In this document: in pieces, positions 47,738 through 57,744 of the stretch
Layout of the letters: each line of letters starts with the position of its first letter
How positions within the stretch are numbered: position 1 is the stretch's first letter
NCBI RefSeq assembly: GCF_030915465.1
Contig: NZ_CP133267.1
Coordinates: 1,456,001 to 1,520,000 of the forward strand
Length of the DNA stretch: 64,000 bases
Direction: 5' to 3'
DNA from: Neobacillus sp. PS3-34
GTDB lineage: Bacteria; Bacillota; Bacilli; Bacillales; Cytobacillaceae
Program-made: the position numbers and the translations under genes
Notes under the pieces: generated by a model
Seen by the model: only the letters and a program-made list of their open reading frames with translations
What the model was told of the DNA's origin: nothing
The model's database searches: none

Positions 47738-47822
47738 ACTTTACACCCCTTATATTTTTTTCAATAGTCATGGCCAAACGTTACGTATCCAGGCACCACC
47801 TCCTATATGATTGAACATCTGA

Positions 47823-48836
47823 TTATTGCTCTTTGTCATATAAGTGGCAGGCGACAAAATGCCCTTCCGATACCTCGGCCAATTCCGGTCGGACGGCTGC
47901 ACAACGATCATGAGCTTTAGGGCAGCGGGTTCTAAACGCGCAGCCCGAAGGTGGATTTGATGGGCTTGGCAAATCCCCGCTTAAAATAATTTTCTGCCTG
48001 CGGTTACGAATATCTGTGGAAGGAACAGCTGATAATAGCGCTTGTGTGTATGGATGCAAGGGTGTAGTATAGAGGTTCTTCTTAGGTGCAATTTCAGCTA
48101 TGCGTCCAAGGTACATGACTGCTACCCGGTCACTTATATGCTTTACAACACTTAAATCATGAGCGATAAATAAATACGTGAGGTTGAATTCATCCTGTAG
48201 GTCTGCCATTAAATTAAGAACCTGTGCCTGGATGGAAACGTCGAGTGCAGAAACCGGCTCATCACAAATAACAAATTTTGGGTTTAATGCTAAAGCACGG
48301 GCAATGCTGATACGCTGGCGCTGACCGCCAGAAAATTCATGAGGATATTTGAAGCGGTCATCTGGTCTGAGACCTACTTTTTCCAATAAATTAATCGCTT
48401 TTTCATTCCGTTCTCTGCGCTTTAAAGAAGTCTGAACGATTAAAGGTTCTTCAATCAATTCAAGAACACTCATTTTCGAATTAAGGGAAGCAAAGGGATC
48501 CTGGAAGACGATCTGCATATCACGTCTTATAGGCCTGAGCTTTCGATTTCCCATGGTCGAAATATCCTGGTCTTCAAAAATGATTTGTCCTTCCGTCGGC
48601 TCCATTAATCTTAGAAGTACCCGCCCAAGAGTCGACTTTCCGGAACCAGATTCGCCAACTACTCCAAGGGTCTCTCCTCTTAGGACATTAAGTGATACAT
48701 CATCTACTGCCTTTACATGGCCTACTGTATGCTTTAAAATTCCACCCTTAATTGGGAAGTACTTTTTTATATTTTTGGCTTGTAGAATATAGTCCTGATC
48801 GGTCTTTTTCTTTAATTCCATCTCTGTTACTGACAA
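47823..48836 (-). CDS. appF: Oligopeptide ABC transporter ATPase AppF
   Basis: This 337-residue ATPase has Walker A GESGSGKST, signature FSGGQRQR, Walker B VICDEPVSALD and the C-terminal oligo_HPY tail with four-cysteine-type region (CAFRTRCPKAHDRC), which often binds a [4Fe-4S] cluster in this family. It pairs with AppD, whose gene is 12 bp upstream. Confidence 0.94.
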   Translation of the reverse strand: MSVTEMELKKKTDQDYILQAKNIKKYFPIKGGILKHTVGHVKAVDDVSLNVLRGETLGVVGESGSGKSTLGRVLLRLMEPTEGQIIFEDQDISTMGNRKLRPIRRDMQIVFQDPFASLNSKMSVLELIEEPLIVQTSLKRRERNEKAINLLEKVGLRPDDRFKYPHEFSGGQRQRISIARALALNPKFVICDEPVSALDVSIQAQVLNLMADLQDEFNLTYLFIAHDLSVVKHISDRVAVMYLGRIAEIAPKKNLYTTPLHPYTQALLSAVPSTDIRNRRQKIILSGDLPSPSNPPSGCAFRTRCPKAHDRCAAVRPELAEVSEGHFVACHLYDKEQ

Positions 48837-48848
48837 CAGTAAAACCCC

Positions 48849-49820
48849 CTATTCATAAAGATAACAGCGTACTTTATGGTCCATGTCTATTTCAAGCAGC
48901 TCTGGATTGCTTTCCCTGCATTTAGCCATCACATTCGGGCAGCGGTCTGCAAAGCGGCATCCCTGTGGAAAGCTATGGGAGGGCGGTACCATTCCCTTAA
49001 TCGCACCCAATCTATCAACCTCTTTTTCAAGGCTCGGCAAGCTCTCAAGAAGCCCAACTGTGTAAGGATGCTTAGGATTTTCAAATAACGATTCAACATT
49101 TGTTTCTTCGACGATTTGCCCCCCATACATAACCATTACACGGTCAGAATATTCCGCCACCACCCCTAAATCATGTGTGATCAGCAGAACTGCCATATTG
49201 AATTTAGTTTTCATCTCATCCATGAGATCTAATATTTGTGCTTGGATGGTCACATCTAATGCAGTTGTTGGTTCATCTGCAATTAGTAATTTAGGATCAC
49301 ACGAAATTGCAATCGCGATCATTGCCCGTTGGCGCATTCCTCCAGAAAGCTGGTGAGGATATTCTTTCATTGTTTCTTCTGCCCTTGGAAATCCTACGAT
49401 TTTCAGAAGCTCCACTGCTTTCCTTTGTGCAGCAGGCTTTGACAATTTCTTATGCCTGATAAGCGTTTCAACAATTTGGCTGCCAATTGTATAAACAGGA
49501 TTGAGGGCGGTCATCGGCTCCTGGAATATCATTGCCATTTCGTTACCACGTACCCTGGACATCTGTTTGTCCGAGAACGGTACCAGGTCTTTACCACCAA
49601 AGACAATTTGCCCTTCTTTGATTTGTCCTGGTTTTCCAACCAGCTTCATAATGGATAAAGAGGTGATGCTCTTTCCGCTTCCTGATTCACCTACGAGTGC
49701 AAGGGTCTCACCTGGATTGATAAAAAAATCTACACCATCAACTGCCTTGGCTACTTTGCTATTCTCCAGCTTAAAATAGGTCTTTAATCCTTTCACTTCT
49801 AATAATGGAGTTTGAGTCAT
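48849..49820 (-). CDS. appD: Oligopeptide ABC transporter ATPase AppD
   Basis: This 323-residue ATPase has Walker A GESGSGKSI, signature LSGGMRQR, Walker B LIADEPTTALD and the C-terminal oligo_HPY domain with CRFADRCPNVMAKC. It is the first gene of appDFABC. GAGGTGA precedes the ATG. Confidence 0.94.
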   Translation of the reverse strand: MTQTPLLEVKGLKTYFKLENSKVAKAVDGVDFFINPGETLALVGESGSGKSITSLSIMKLVGKPGQIKEGQIVFGGKDLVPFSDKQMSRVRGNEMAMIFQEPMTALNPVYTIGSQIVETLIRHKKLSKPAAQRKAVELLKIVGFPRAEETMKEYPHQLSGGMRQRAMIAIAISCDPKLLIADEPTTALDVTIQAQILDLMDEMKTKFNMAVLLITHDLGVVAEYSDRVMVMYGGQIVEETNVESLFENPKHPYTVGLLESLPSLEKEVDRLGAIKGMVPPSHSFPQGCRFADRCPNVMAKCRESNPELLEIDMDHKVRCYLYE

Positions 49821-50303
49821 TTACATCACCTCTGTCATAATTTACAAAACTAGCACGCAAATATTTTAACTAGACTGCTATTTTGCAACAACTTTTTAAC
49901 AGCTGTAAGATTTTTAGCGCACGATATAAATCCAACGGCACAGTTTTATCTGTACCGTAAGTCGGATTGATTCACGAAAAGGTTACATTTAATTTAGAAT
50001 CTTCTGATTTTTAATTCTATGAGTCCCCCAATCTATTTAGTATAATATTGGGTTAAAACATGTTCTGAGTCTTGTTTTCTTAGTAGTTGCCGTTCAAAGA
50101 AGCAGAGGAAATGAATCAATAATTTGAGGATAAATTTTGTATTCCCATTAAAACATAATCTAAATTTTTTAACAAGTTTTAATTTTAATAATTTTGTAAT
50201 TAATCTGAAATATTTTTAATAAATATTAGACAATTAAAGAATAAAATGGTAAATTATACAGACGAAAAGGTTATTTTTAGTCATATAAATTAAGGATGAT
50301 TTT
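49821..50303. other. Intergenic region, app promoter and divergent TetR gene
   Basis: It is 483 bp, AT-rich. A long imperfect hairpin at about 49926-49968 (ACGG-ACAG ... CTGT-CCGT) could be part of the appD leader. I see no gene. Confidence 0.45.
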
Positions 50304-50933
50304 ATGCCAAAATTCTCAGAAAAAGAATTGATTGCCGTTAAAAAAATACTTCATCAAAAAGGAAAGGAGTTATTCATAGAATATGGATTAAAAAAGACAA
50401 GTATCGATGATATTGTCCAAGCTTGTGATATAGCGAAAGGATCATTCTATAAATTTTTCTCATCGAAAGAAGAACTTTATTTTGATATTTTGAAAAGTGA
50501 AGAGGAAGATTATCTAAAAATCTATAATTCAATCATCGACTCTAAGGAAAATGGAGCTGACCTAATATCCACGCTAATTAAAAACCTCTGGTTATTTCAT
50601 AGCAGTAATGCTTTCTTACAGCTTTTTTATGAAAGAAATGAAGTCCAGAATTTAATCCGGAAAATTCCCCAAGAAGAAATTCAGCATTATACGGAGGCCC
50701 AACGCCAAAAGTTCATTAATTCTGTAGGGAATCTGCAAACGGATGGCAGAATTAAATCAATTAAACCCGAAATCATTGAAGGACTGGTGAGAGGGGCATT
50801 GCTCTTAACTCTCCAAAAGCGAAGAATAGGCGAACATTTATTTGAAGATGTGATGAATTATATTATTGAGTTTATTGGCATCGGGTTAGAAGCAAAGGAA
50901 ACAACCTATGAAAATGGCGAACTATTAATCTGA
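50304..50933 (+). CDS. TetR-family transcriptional regulator
   Basis: This 209-residue protein has the TetR N-terminal HTH: KGKELFIEYGLKKTSIDDIV, then CDIAKGSFYKFFSSKEELYF. A helical ligand/dimerisation domain of about 150 residues follows. It lies 27 bp before a pair of peptide-type permease genes and probably controls them. AAGGATG-type RBS. Confidence 0.9.
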   Translation: MPKFSEKELIAVKKILHQKGKELFIEYGLKKTSIDDIVQACDIAKGSFYKFFSSKEELYFDILKSEEEDYLKIYNSIIDSKENGADLISTLIKNLWLFHSSNAFLQLFYERNEVQNLIRKIPQEEIQHYTEAQRQKFINSVGNLQTDGRIKSIKPEIIEGLVRGALLLTLQKRRIGEHLFEDVMNYIIEFIGIGLEAKETTYENGELLI

Positions 50934-50960
50934 AGCTCGCTATTTTAAGGAGGGGTTTAT

Positions 50961-51854
50961 TTGTTCCTGCAAATGATTAAAGGAGCATTCATTATTTTTA
51001 TGGTCGTGACTGCGTTCATATTATTGCTATTGCTGCCAAGGGAAATAGAAATCACCCAGATTGGACTCTCGTCGTTCATAGCAAAATATCCTTTTACTTT
51101 CGAATTATATAAAAATAGTATCCATGAATTTATAAAGCACTTCAAATTAGAAGGATTAGGTAAAACCGCTACTGGCATACCCATAACAATTGAAGCACAG
51201 AGGCTTTTAGGAAGGAGCCTGATCATTGTGGTTCCATGTTTTGTTTTGAGTATGTTCATTGGCTCATTGCTTGGAATCTTGAATTTTTATTTGCGTGAAA
51301 AAACAATTGGAAAAATACTTAATTTTTTTTCCTGGATTTTTTCGTCCATGCCAGATTTTTTTCTATTTATTGCTATTCAATATCTATTAATTAAACTAAT
51401 AGGAGCAGGGCTTCCACATTTCAACCTTTATGGTAATGATAACTGGTACAGCTTTGTGATTCCATTACTTGCCCTGACTCTATTTCCAATGATCCATATC
51501 GCGAAATTCATTGCTTCCTCCATGGAAAATGAAGTGAATCAGGAATATGTAAGGACTTCTAAAGCAAAAGGTCTTACAGGCCTTCAAGTATTAATACATA
51601 TGCTTCGAAACTGTGCTAGCGGCCTTTTGAATCAGACACAAGTTGTCATGCTCTATATTCTATCTAGTTTGCCAATCATTGAAAAACTATCCAGCTATCA
51701 TGGTGCAGGATATCAGCTTCTGGAAAGCATTATCAATAATGAAGATATGCAATCATTCGTACTTATGCTTCCTTTTTTATTACTGATGCTGGCAACTATA
51801 ATCATGGCACAGCTAATCAGGATATTATTATTGCCCAAAAGGGAGGCAGTTTAA
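50961..51854 (+). CDS. ABC transporter permease, OppB/DppB-like
   Basis: This 297-residue permease begins with TTG, chosen because AAGGAGGGG precedes it at 7 bp. It has a shorter N-terminal loop than AppB and six helices, and the EAA loop TSKAKGLTGLQVLIHMLRNC. It overlaps nothing but joins the OppC-like gene directly (stop next to the start). There are no cognate ATPase or binding-protein genes nearby. Confidence 0.82.
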   Translation: MFLQMIKGAFIIFMVVTAFILLLLLPREIEITQIGLSSFIAKYPFTFELYKNSIHEFIKHFKLEGLGKTATGIPITIEAQRLLGRSLIIVVPCFVLSMFIGSLLGILNFYLREKTIGKILNFFSWIFSSMPDFFLFIAIQYLLIKLIGAGLPHFNLYGNDNWYSFVIPLLALTLFPMIHIAKFIASSMENEVNQEYVRTSKAKGLTGLQVLIHMLRNCASGLLNQTQVVMLYILSSLPIIEKLSSYHGAGYQLLESIINNEDMQSFVLMLPFLLLMLATIIMAQLIRILLLPKREAV

Positions 51855-52771
51855 GTGAACCCTGTCAATATCCTGAGAAGGAACTACCCATTGTTTATTG
51901 GATCACTCATGCTGCTTGTTTTACTGTTTATGACTTTCTTTGGAGAGTATCTCCCATTTATTGATCGGAATTTAAGTGAAACGAAGTATACTTGGAATGA
52001 AAAACATATACCGGTCGCTCCTCCTTACGCTCCATCAAAGGATTACATTTTCGGTTCAGATGAATTGGGAAGGGATTTGCTGAGTCTGCTGGTAATAGGA
52101 GCAAAAAACACCCTCATAATTATTGTTCTTATCACTTTGATTCGTTACCTTTTAGCCATCCCCTTTGCTTATTTCGCACATAAAAGAATTTTTGGAGCGG
52201 AGTTTTTTCTAAACTGGATTAATGCATTTTTAGGATTTATTCCCTCAATTGTCATTGTTGTATTAATTGCTACTTTACCTCCTATTTTAACGAATGATAT
52301 GAGGCCCTCATCATAATATTCGTATTGGCAGCTTTAGAAGTAGGCAGAGCCGCGGATATGATTAAACAGGAGTTTGATGAAATTGCCTCAAAAGAATTTG
52401 TTCAAGGTGGAATTTCTATAGGAGCCTCTTCCTTTAGAATGGTTAAATCTTACTATATGCCCTTTCTTTATGACAAATTAATCATTAATATGATAACGGA
52501 TCTTGGCAGGTCCATGTTCCTTATTGGTCAATTAGGGTTTATTAGTATTTTTCTCTCACAAGATCTTGTCCAAGTGGATCCCGGTATCTTCAAATTTATC
52601 AATAACTCGATAACCTGGCCTTCGTTTTTCGCAAATGCTTTCCGCGACATAAGAGGCTATATTTGGATCCCATTCTTCCCTTCCTTGGCGATTACTTATA
52701 CCATTTTAACTTTTAATGTGTTTGCCAAAGGCTTGCAAAACCTGACAAAACAAAATGTGAGTTATTTTTAA
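51855..52771 (+). CDS. ABC transporter permease, OppC/DppC-like, frameshifted
   Basis: The joined length is about 305 residues. It starts with GTG (Val-Asn-Pro) directly after the preceding gene. The first part has the DPYIFGSDELGRDLL-type SDELGRDLL segment of OppC permeases. The break near 52312 (NDMRP-LIIIFVLAALEVGRA) is mended by one base. The second part has the EAA-like loop ASKEFVQGGISIGASSFRMV. It forms a heterodimer with the OppB-like protein. The substrate is unknown. Confidence 0.8.
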
Positions 52772-52796
52772 CAATAACTTTCAGAATAAAAGAAAA

Positions 52797-52828
52797 ATCG
52801 ACAGGTGCCTGGCACCTGTCGATTTTTA
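52797..52828. terminator. Bidirectional terminator, permease/yhbH
   Basis: CGACAGGTGCC and GGCACCTGTCG are a perfect 11-bp stem with a 2-nt loop, followed by ATTTTTAT on the plus strand. Confidence 0.85.
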
Positions 52829-54015
52829 TATATAGGTCTTTTCCTCTTCCTTCTGGAAAAAGCTCTTCATTGCATGGAATACATCTGCTTTTTGCTTCAG
52901 GATAAAATAGCGGAAATCTTCGTGTTTAATATTTTTATATGCTGACATTAAGGTCGAATGTCGGTTGTATTGGTTTACTTCACCGTATCCGAACATATTG
53001 GATACCTTCATCAATTCTTCCACCAGCTTAACGCAGCGTGCGTTATCCGAAGTCAAATTATCGCCGTCTGAGAAATGGAATGGATAGATATTAAATTTTT
53101 TTTGATCGTATTTTGTATCGATAAGCTCTAATGCTTTCCGGTAAGCTGATGAACAAATCGTGCCGCCGCTTTCCCCTTTTGAGAAAAAATCTTCCTCGGA
53201 GACCACTTTTGCCTCCGTATGGTGTGCAATAAATTCAATTTCCACTGTTTCATATTTCGTCCGTAAAAAACGTGTCATCCAGAAGAAAAAGCTTCTTGCC
53301 ATATACTTCTCCCAGATTCCCATACTTCCACTCGTGTCCATCATTGCAAGCACAACCGCTTTTGATTCCGGCTTAACAATCTCATTCCATGTCTTAAACT
53401 TCAAGTCTTCCTTGTAAATTGGATGAAACTTCGGCTGTCCTGTCATGGCGTTCCGTTTGAATGCTGACATCATTGTCCGTTTTTTATCTATATTCCCCAT
53501 TAATCCTGTCTTCCGGATATCATTAAATTCAATGTTTTCTACAACTATTTCCTGTTGTTCTTTTCTCTTAAGATTTGGAAGTTCAAGCTGCTTGAATAAT
53601 GCTTCCTCTATTTCCATCATGGAAACTTGAGCTTCAAAATAGTCCTCTCCTGCCTGGTCTCCTGCACCCTGGCCTTTTCCTGGCCCTTTTCATTGCCGGA
53701 GCCATCCCTTGCAACCACATCACCAATCTGGCTGTCACCGTTGCCCTGGCCCACATGTTTGTTTTTATCATAGTTATAACGGATTTTGTATTCGTCCAGA
53801 GAACGAATCGGAATTTTAACCACATCTCGACCATTTGACATGATAATGCTTTCTTCTGTGATCAAGTCGGGAAGGTTATTGCGAATCGCCTCCTGGACTT
53901 TTTCCTGATGGCGCTGCTGGTCATCGTGGCCTTTACGGTGGAGGGACCAATCTTCTCGCGAAATCACAAACTGGTGGCTACTCTCATCGGTCAATTTAAA
54001 CCCCTCCTTATTCAT
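52826..54015 (-). CDS. yhbH: Sporulation protein YhbH (DUF444), frameshifted
   Basis: The joined protein is about 393 residues. The N-terminal part starts [20 protein letters not shown], with the [19 protein letters not shown] segment of the family. The break near 53680 is one base: the other frame continues [20 protein letters not shown]. The C-terminal part has a von Willebrand A-like fold, with [14 protein letters not shown] (MIDAS DxSxS). DUF444 proteins work next to the PrkA kinase in spore formation and stationary phase. prkA lies upstream. Confidence 0.88.
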
Positions 54016-54204
54016 TTGTTCCTGATTGCCTAAACGCTTAATACCCTCTCCATTGTCCTAAAAAATGGATATTATGTTATTACTTTATCCTATGCGAAAA
54101 CGCGAAATAATTTACAAATAATTTTGACAATTTAACTTTTCCAAAACTTCTTTATAATTGGTAATCACTCCAATTCCAGTTTGTGTTGTTGTTGCAAAAG
54201 TAAA

Positions 54205-54229
54205 AAACCTCCGCGCTTTGGCGAAGGTT
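54205..54229 (-). terminator. Terminator of the 57-aa gene
   Basis: On the minus strand AACCTTCGC and GCGCGGAGGTT form a stem with a short loop, followed by TTTTTT. Confidence 0.75.
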
Positions 54230-54401
54230 ACTCGTCTTCCTTTTCATGCTGGATAGGATCTGGCTTTTTTCCATACTCTTCTTTTAATTCCTGATTAGTC
54301 CTTCGATTCTCCATTTGTTTGCCAAGATTTTCCATATCTTCAAAATTGGGTGCCATCGAACTGTTGTCAGGAACATAATTTTTATCTAATTCTTTTTTCA
54401 T
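54228..54401 (-). CDS. Small acidic hypothetical protein, 57 aa
   Basis: Minus-strand frame MKKELDKNYVPDNSSMAPNF, then EDMENLGKQMENRRTNQELK and EEYGKKPDPIQHEKEDE. AGGTGA lies 7 bp before the ATG, and a terminator follows. It is highly charged and predicted disordered-helical. I do not recognise the family. It lies between yhbH and prkA. Confidence 0.7.
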   Translation of the reverse strand: MKKELDKNYVPDNSSMAPNFEDMENLGKQMENRRTNQELKEEYGKKPDPIQHEKEDE

Positions 54402-54448
54402 TTTCTATCACCTCTTGTATTCTTTTCCCTTTTTATTGGTTTTTAAAC

Positions 54449-54592
54449 GAGAAAAGCGGAAGCACCTCGGTTACCCCCGACAAGCATAAGACGCACCTTG
54501 CAGGAAGGTGCCCTCCGGAGAGGCGCCACTGAAGGCGGCCTTTATGACCTCGAGGGGGTAGGTGCTGGAGCTAGATTACTAGTTCAATTAGA
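54449..54592. repeat. Dispersed GCAAGCGCC/GGAGCTAG repeat, copy C (diverged)
   Basis: It has AAGCGGAAGCACCTC, TTACCCCCGACAAGCATAAG, ACGCACCTTGCAGG, and GGTGCTGGAGCTAGATTACT, which line up with copies A and B at their ends but differ in the middle. It lies between prkA and the 57-aa gene. Confidence 0.65.
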
Positions 54593-54616
54593 AAAAATTA
54601 AGCTTTCTTATATTAC

Positions 54617-54655
54617 AAAAAAAGAGCTGGCAAGATATTTGCCAGCCTCTTTCCG
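54617..54655 (-). terminator. prkA terminator
   Basis: On the minus strand AGAGGCTGGCAA and TTGCCAGCTCT form a stem around a 5-nt loop, followed by TTTTTTTG. Confidence 0.85.
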
Positions 54656-54660
54656 AAAAA

Positions 54661-56556
54661 TTATCGATTTAATAAGCTTCCAACATAGCGGAGAAGTTCG
54701 TTTGCCGAAGTAGTATTATAGCCATGTTCATCAACCAGGCGCTCTACCACATTGTTGATCTTCTTAAGCTGTTGCTCATCCGGTGTTTTAGTTGAAGTCG
54801 TAATTTTTACAACATCCTTTAAGTCTGCAAACAACTTCTTTTGAATCGCTTCACGCAAGCGGTCATGGGAGTTATAATCAAACCTCTTCCCTTTTCTTGC
54901 ATAAGCCGAAATCCTGATTAATACTTCTTCACGGAATGCTTTTTTTGCATTTTCCGAAATTCCAATTTGTTCCTCAATTGAACGCATCAGCTTTTCATCC
55001 GGGTTGATCTCTTCACCTGTTAACGGATCACGCAGCTTTGCTTTATTGCAATATGCTTCTACGTTGTCCAAGTAATTATCCATTAACGTCTTAGCAGACT
55101 CCTCGTATGAATAAACGAACGCCTTTTGGACTTCCTTCTTCGCAATATTATCGTATTCCTTACGTGCAAGAGAAATATAATTCATATACCGCTCTCGCAG
55201 CTCAGAGGTTATAGATGGATGATGATCCAGTCCATCCTTTAATGACCTCAGCACATCGAGTGCGTTAATCGCAGGCACTTCTTTTCTGATAATCGTAGAA
55301 GAAATTCTGTTGATGACATAACGAGGATCGATTCCGCTCATCCCTTCATCAGCATACTCTTTTTGCAGTTCTTCCACATCTGCTGAGTTGAAGCCCTCTA
55401 CATTTTCCCCATCATATAGGCGCATCTTCTTAACTAAATCAATATCACCCTTTTTTGGTTCCTTCATTCTTGTTAAAATGGTGAACATTGCTGCAACCCG
55501 TAATGTGTGCGGAGCAATGTGAACATCTGAAACATCGCTTTCCTGAATCATTTTTTCATAAATCTTTTCTTCCTGTGTTACCTTCAGGTTATAAGGAATC
55601 GGCATGACAATAATCCGGGAATGCAATGCTTCATTCTTTTTATTCGAAATAAATGAACGGTATTCCGTTTCATTAGTATGTGCGACAATCAATTCATCCG
55701 CAGAAATCAATGCAAACCTTCCTGCCTTAAAATTTCCTTCTTGTGTTAAGGATAATAGGTGCCACAGGAATTTTTCATCACACTTAAGCATTTCCTGGAA
55801 CTCCATCATCCCCCGGTTAGCCTTGTTTAATTCCCCATCAAAGCGGTAAGCGCGCGGATCCGATTCCGAGCCGTATTCTGCAATCGTCGAAAAATCGATA
55901 CTTCCTGTCAAATCGGCAATATCCTGTGATTTTGGATCGGAAGGGCTGAATGTTCCAATTCCGGTCCTTCTATCTTCGGAGAAGAATATCCTTTCCACTA
56001 ATACATCTTCTATCCGTCCTCCGTATTCTTCTTCAAGCCGCATCATATTCAATGGAGATAGGTTTCCTTCAATCCGGATTCCATACTCATCAAAAAAGTC
56101 TGAACGCAAATGGTGCGGTATTAAATGAAGTGGATCTTCATGCATCGGGCAGCCTTTAATTGAAAAAACAGACCCTTTGTCTGTACGGGAGTATGCTTCC
56201 AGTCCCCTTTTCAGCATGGTCACCAGCGTCGATTTACCGCCGCTGACAGGCCCCATTAACAACAGAATTCTTTTTCTTACATCCAGCCTTTTGGCTGCGG
56301 GGTGAAAATACTCTTCTACCAGGCGTTCTAACGATTCTTCCAGGCCAAATAACTGGTTGCTGAAAAATTGGTATTTCTTTTTGCCTTTTACCTCTTCAAT
56401 TCCAGCATCCTTAATCATATTATAAACCCGTGAATGGGCTGATTGGGCAACCCAGGGCTTCTCCTTCAACATTCGAAGATAGTCCCCGAAGGTTCCCTCC
56501 CAGCGCAGTTTTTCCTCTTCTTCCCGAAACTGTTCAATTTTTTTTAAAATATCCAT
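54661..56556 (-). CDS. prkA: Serine protein kinase PrkA
   Basis: This 631-residue protein is intact. The AAA-like P-loop LLMGPVSGGKST is near residue 108, followed by CPMHEDPLHLIP and IDFSTIAEYGSESDPRAYR. The C-terminal half (about residues 420-631) is the PrkA kinase-like domain. In B. subtilis it acts in sporulation and stationary-phase control with YhbH and SpoVR family proteins. AAGGGGGAGAAC precedes the ATG. Confidence 0.96.
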   Translation of the reverse strand: MDILKKIEQFREEEEKLRWEGTFGDYLRMLKEKPWVAQSAHSRVYNMIKDAGIEEVKGKKKYQFFSNQLFGLEESLERLVEEYFHPAAKRLDVRKRILLLMGPVSGGKSTLVTMLKRGLEAYSRTDKGSVFSIKGCPMHEDPLHLIPHHLRSDFFDEYGIRIEGNLSPLNMMRLEEEYGGRIEDVLVERIFFSEDRRTGIGTFSPSDPKSQDIADLTGSIDFSTIAEYGSESDPRAYRFDGELNKANRGMMEFQEMLKCDEKFLWHLLSLTQEGNFKAGRFALISADELIVAHTNETEYRSFISNKKNEALHSRIIVMPIPYNLKVTQEEKIYEKMIQESDVSDVHIAPHTLRVAAMFTILTRMKEPKKGDIDLVKKMRLYDGENVEGFNSADVEELQKEYADEGMSGIDPRYVINRISSTIIRKEVPAINALDVLRSLKDGLDHHPSITSELRERYMNYISLARKEYDNIAKKEVQKAFVYSYEESAKTLMDNYLDNVEAYCNKAKLRDPLTGEEINPDEKLMRSIEEQIGISENAKKAFREEVLIRISAYARKGKRFDYNSHDRLREAIQKKLFADLKDVVKITTSTKTPDEQQLKKINNVVERLVDEHGYNTTSANELLRYVGSLLNR

Positions 56557-56771
56557 TAAGGTTCTCCCCCTGTCGCTTTATCAGAGACGATTAATATACT
56601 CTATGCGGCTATACTTTTGAACATGCATAATCCCAGGTAATTCCAAACCTCATGTTTTTAGACAGAAGCGGATAGAAAAATTACTGTTATCGTTTTCACT
56701 TAGGTTAAATTAGGCTATAATAAAACTATATGTAGGGATACTAAAAATGTTAAAAAGGGGGCTTACATAAA

Positions 56772-56867
56772 ATGAGTTTAACAATTATCATAGGGGTCAT
56801 GATTACATTCTTGGCAGCCATCTTCACTGCAGGTTACAATGATAAGCCGGGAACGAATAAGAAGTAA
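56772..56867 (+). CDS. Small membrane protein, 31 aa
   Basis: MSLTIIIGVMITFLAAIFTA then GYNDKPGTNKK. One membrane helix and a short basic tail are visible. AAAAGGGGG lies about 11 bp before the ATG. GGCTATAATAAAAC upstream at about 56712 offers a -10 box. A strong terminator follows within 5 bp of the stop. Similar short proteins are widespread in Bacillaceae, but their role is unknown. Confidence 0.7.
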   Translation: MSLTIIIGVMITFLAAIFTAGYNDKPGTNKK

Positions 56868-56870
56868 AAG

Positions 56871-56908
56871 AAAAAGGCTCCCACGATGTGGCAGCCTTTT
56901 TCTTTTCA
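56871..56908. terminator. Bidirectional terminator, small gene and nitroreductase
   Basis: AAAAAGGCT-cCCAC-gat-GTGG-c-AGCCTTTTT is followed by CTTTT on the plus strand and A-rich sequence on the other. Confidence 0.85.
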
Positions 56909-57661
56909 ATGAAGATCAAGTTTATTTTTTTGAATGAATTCCTTCATATACATTCGGGTTTGTCTCTCCAGCATGAGCGCCATCTGCTCTGTCCAGAGGT
57001 CCTTTCGCTTTCCGCCAGTCCGTTCTTCATAATAACCTGAAACGAGCGCATCATATTCATCCAGTTGTTTTTCATATACATCTCTATTTTGCTGGTATTC
57101 ATCTTCATGATAAATATGTTCAATAGGAAGTCTTGGTTTTACATCCGGCGTTTGGTCAGGGTACCCAACAGCCAGTCCAAAAAGAGGGATCACTCTTTCA
57201 GGGGTTTTCAACACCTTTTTTACCTCATCGAGATTATTCCTTATACCGCCAATATAGCAGATTCCGAGTCCCATGGATTCTGCTGCAACCGCAGCGTTTT
57301 GGGCAGCGAGCGAAGCATCAATCAGCCCTACCATAAATTTTTCCGTACTTTCGATTGAAGTAAGAACATTTTTCCCTTCCCTGTCACCAATCACTTCATG
57401 ACGGTAAAGATCCGCACAAAAAACAAAGAAATGTCCGTTATGTTCGACATACGATTGATTGCCAACCAGTTCAGCCAGCATTCTCTTTTTTGCTTTATCC
57501 TTAATGCCAATTATGGAATACGCCTGTATAAAGCTGGAGGTCGATGCTGCCTGTGCACTGGAAACAATCATTTTAATTTGTTCGTCTGTTAATAGCTGTT
57601 CTTTAAATTTCCGAATGGAACGGTGGCTGCGTAATAACGAAATAACATCATTCATATTCAT
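56906..57661 (-). CDS. NADPH-dependent flavin oxidoreductase (nitroreductase family)
   Basis: This 251-residue FMN protein has the NfrA/NfsA pattern: LLRSHRSIRKFKE near residue 9 for FMN binding, SSFIQAYSIIGIKD, LGICYIGGIRNN and GLAVGYPDQTPDVKPRLPIE with the C-terminal cofactor loops. It reduces quinones, nitro compounds or flavins using NADPH. It is intact. It lies in place of yhbDEF between trmL and prkA relative to B. subtilis. Confidence 0.88.
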   Translation of the reverse strand: MNMNDVISLLRSHRSIRKFKEQLLTDEQIKMIVSSAQAASTSSFIQAYSIIGIKDKAKKRMLAELVGNQSYVEHNGHFFVFCADLYRHEVIGDREGKNVLTSIESTEKFMVGLIDASLAAQNAAVAAESMGLGICYIGGIRNNLDEVKKVLKTPERVIPLFGLAVGYPDQTPDVKPRLPIEHIYHEDEYQQNRDVYEKQLDEYDALVSGYYEERTGGKRKDLWTEQMALMLERQTRMYMKEFIQKNKLDLH

Positions 57662-57713
57662 TTCTCCTTTCCGATTTCACAACTGTTATTTAACCAAAAT
57701 TTCTAATAAGAAA

Positions 57714-57744
57714 CAAAAACAGGCCTTTTGGACCTGTTTTACTA
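57714..57744 (-). terminator. Terminator of trmL
   Basis: On the minus strand AAAACAGG and CCTGTTTT form a stem around a 9-nt loop, followed by T-rich TTTTGTTTC. Confidence 0.75.

Noticed and set aside
44010..49820. Possible frameshift in the app operon
   Set aside because: All five genes translate without breaks and with family-like ends.
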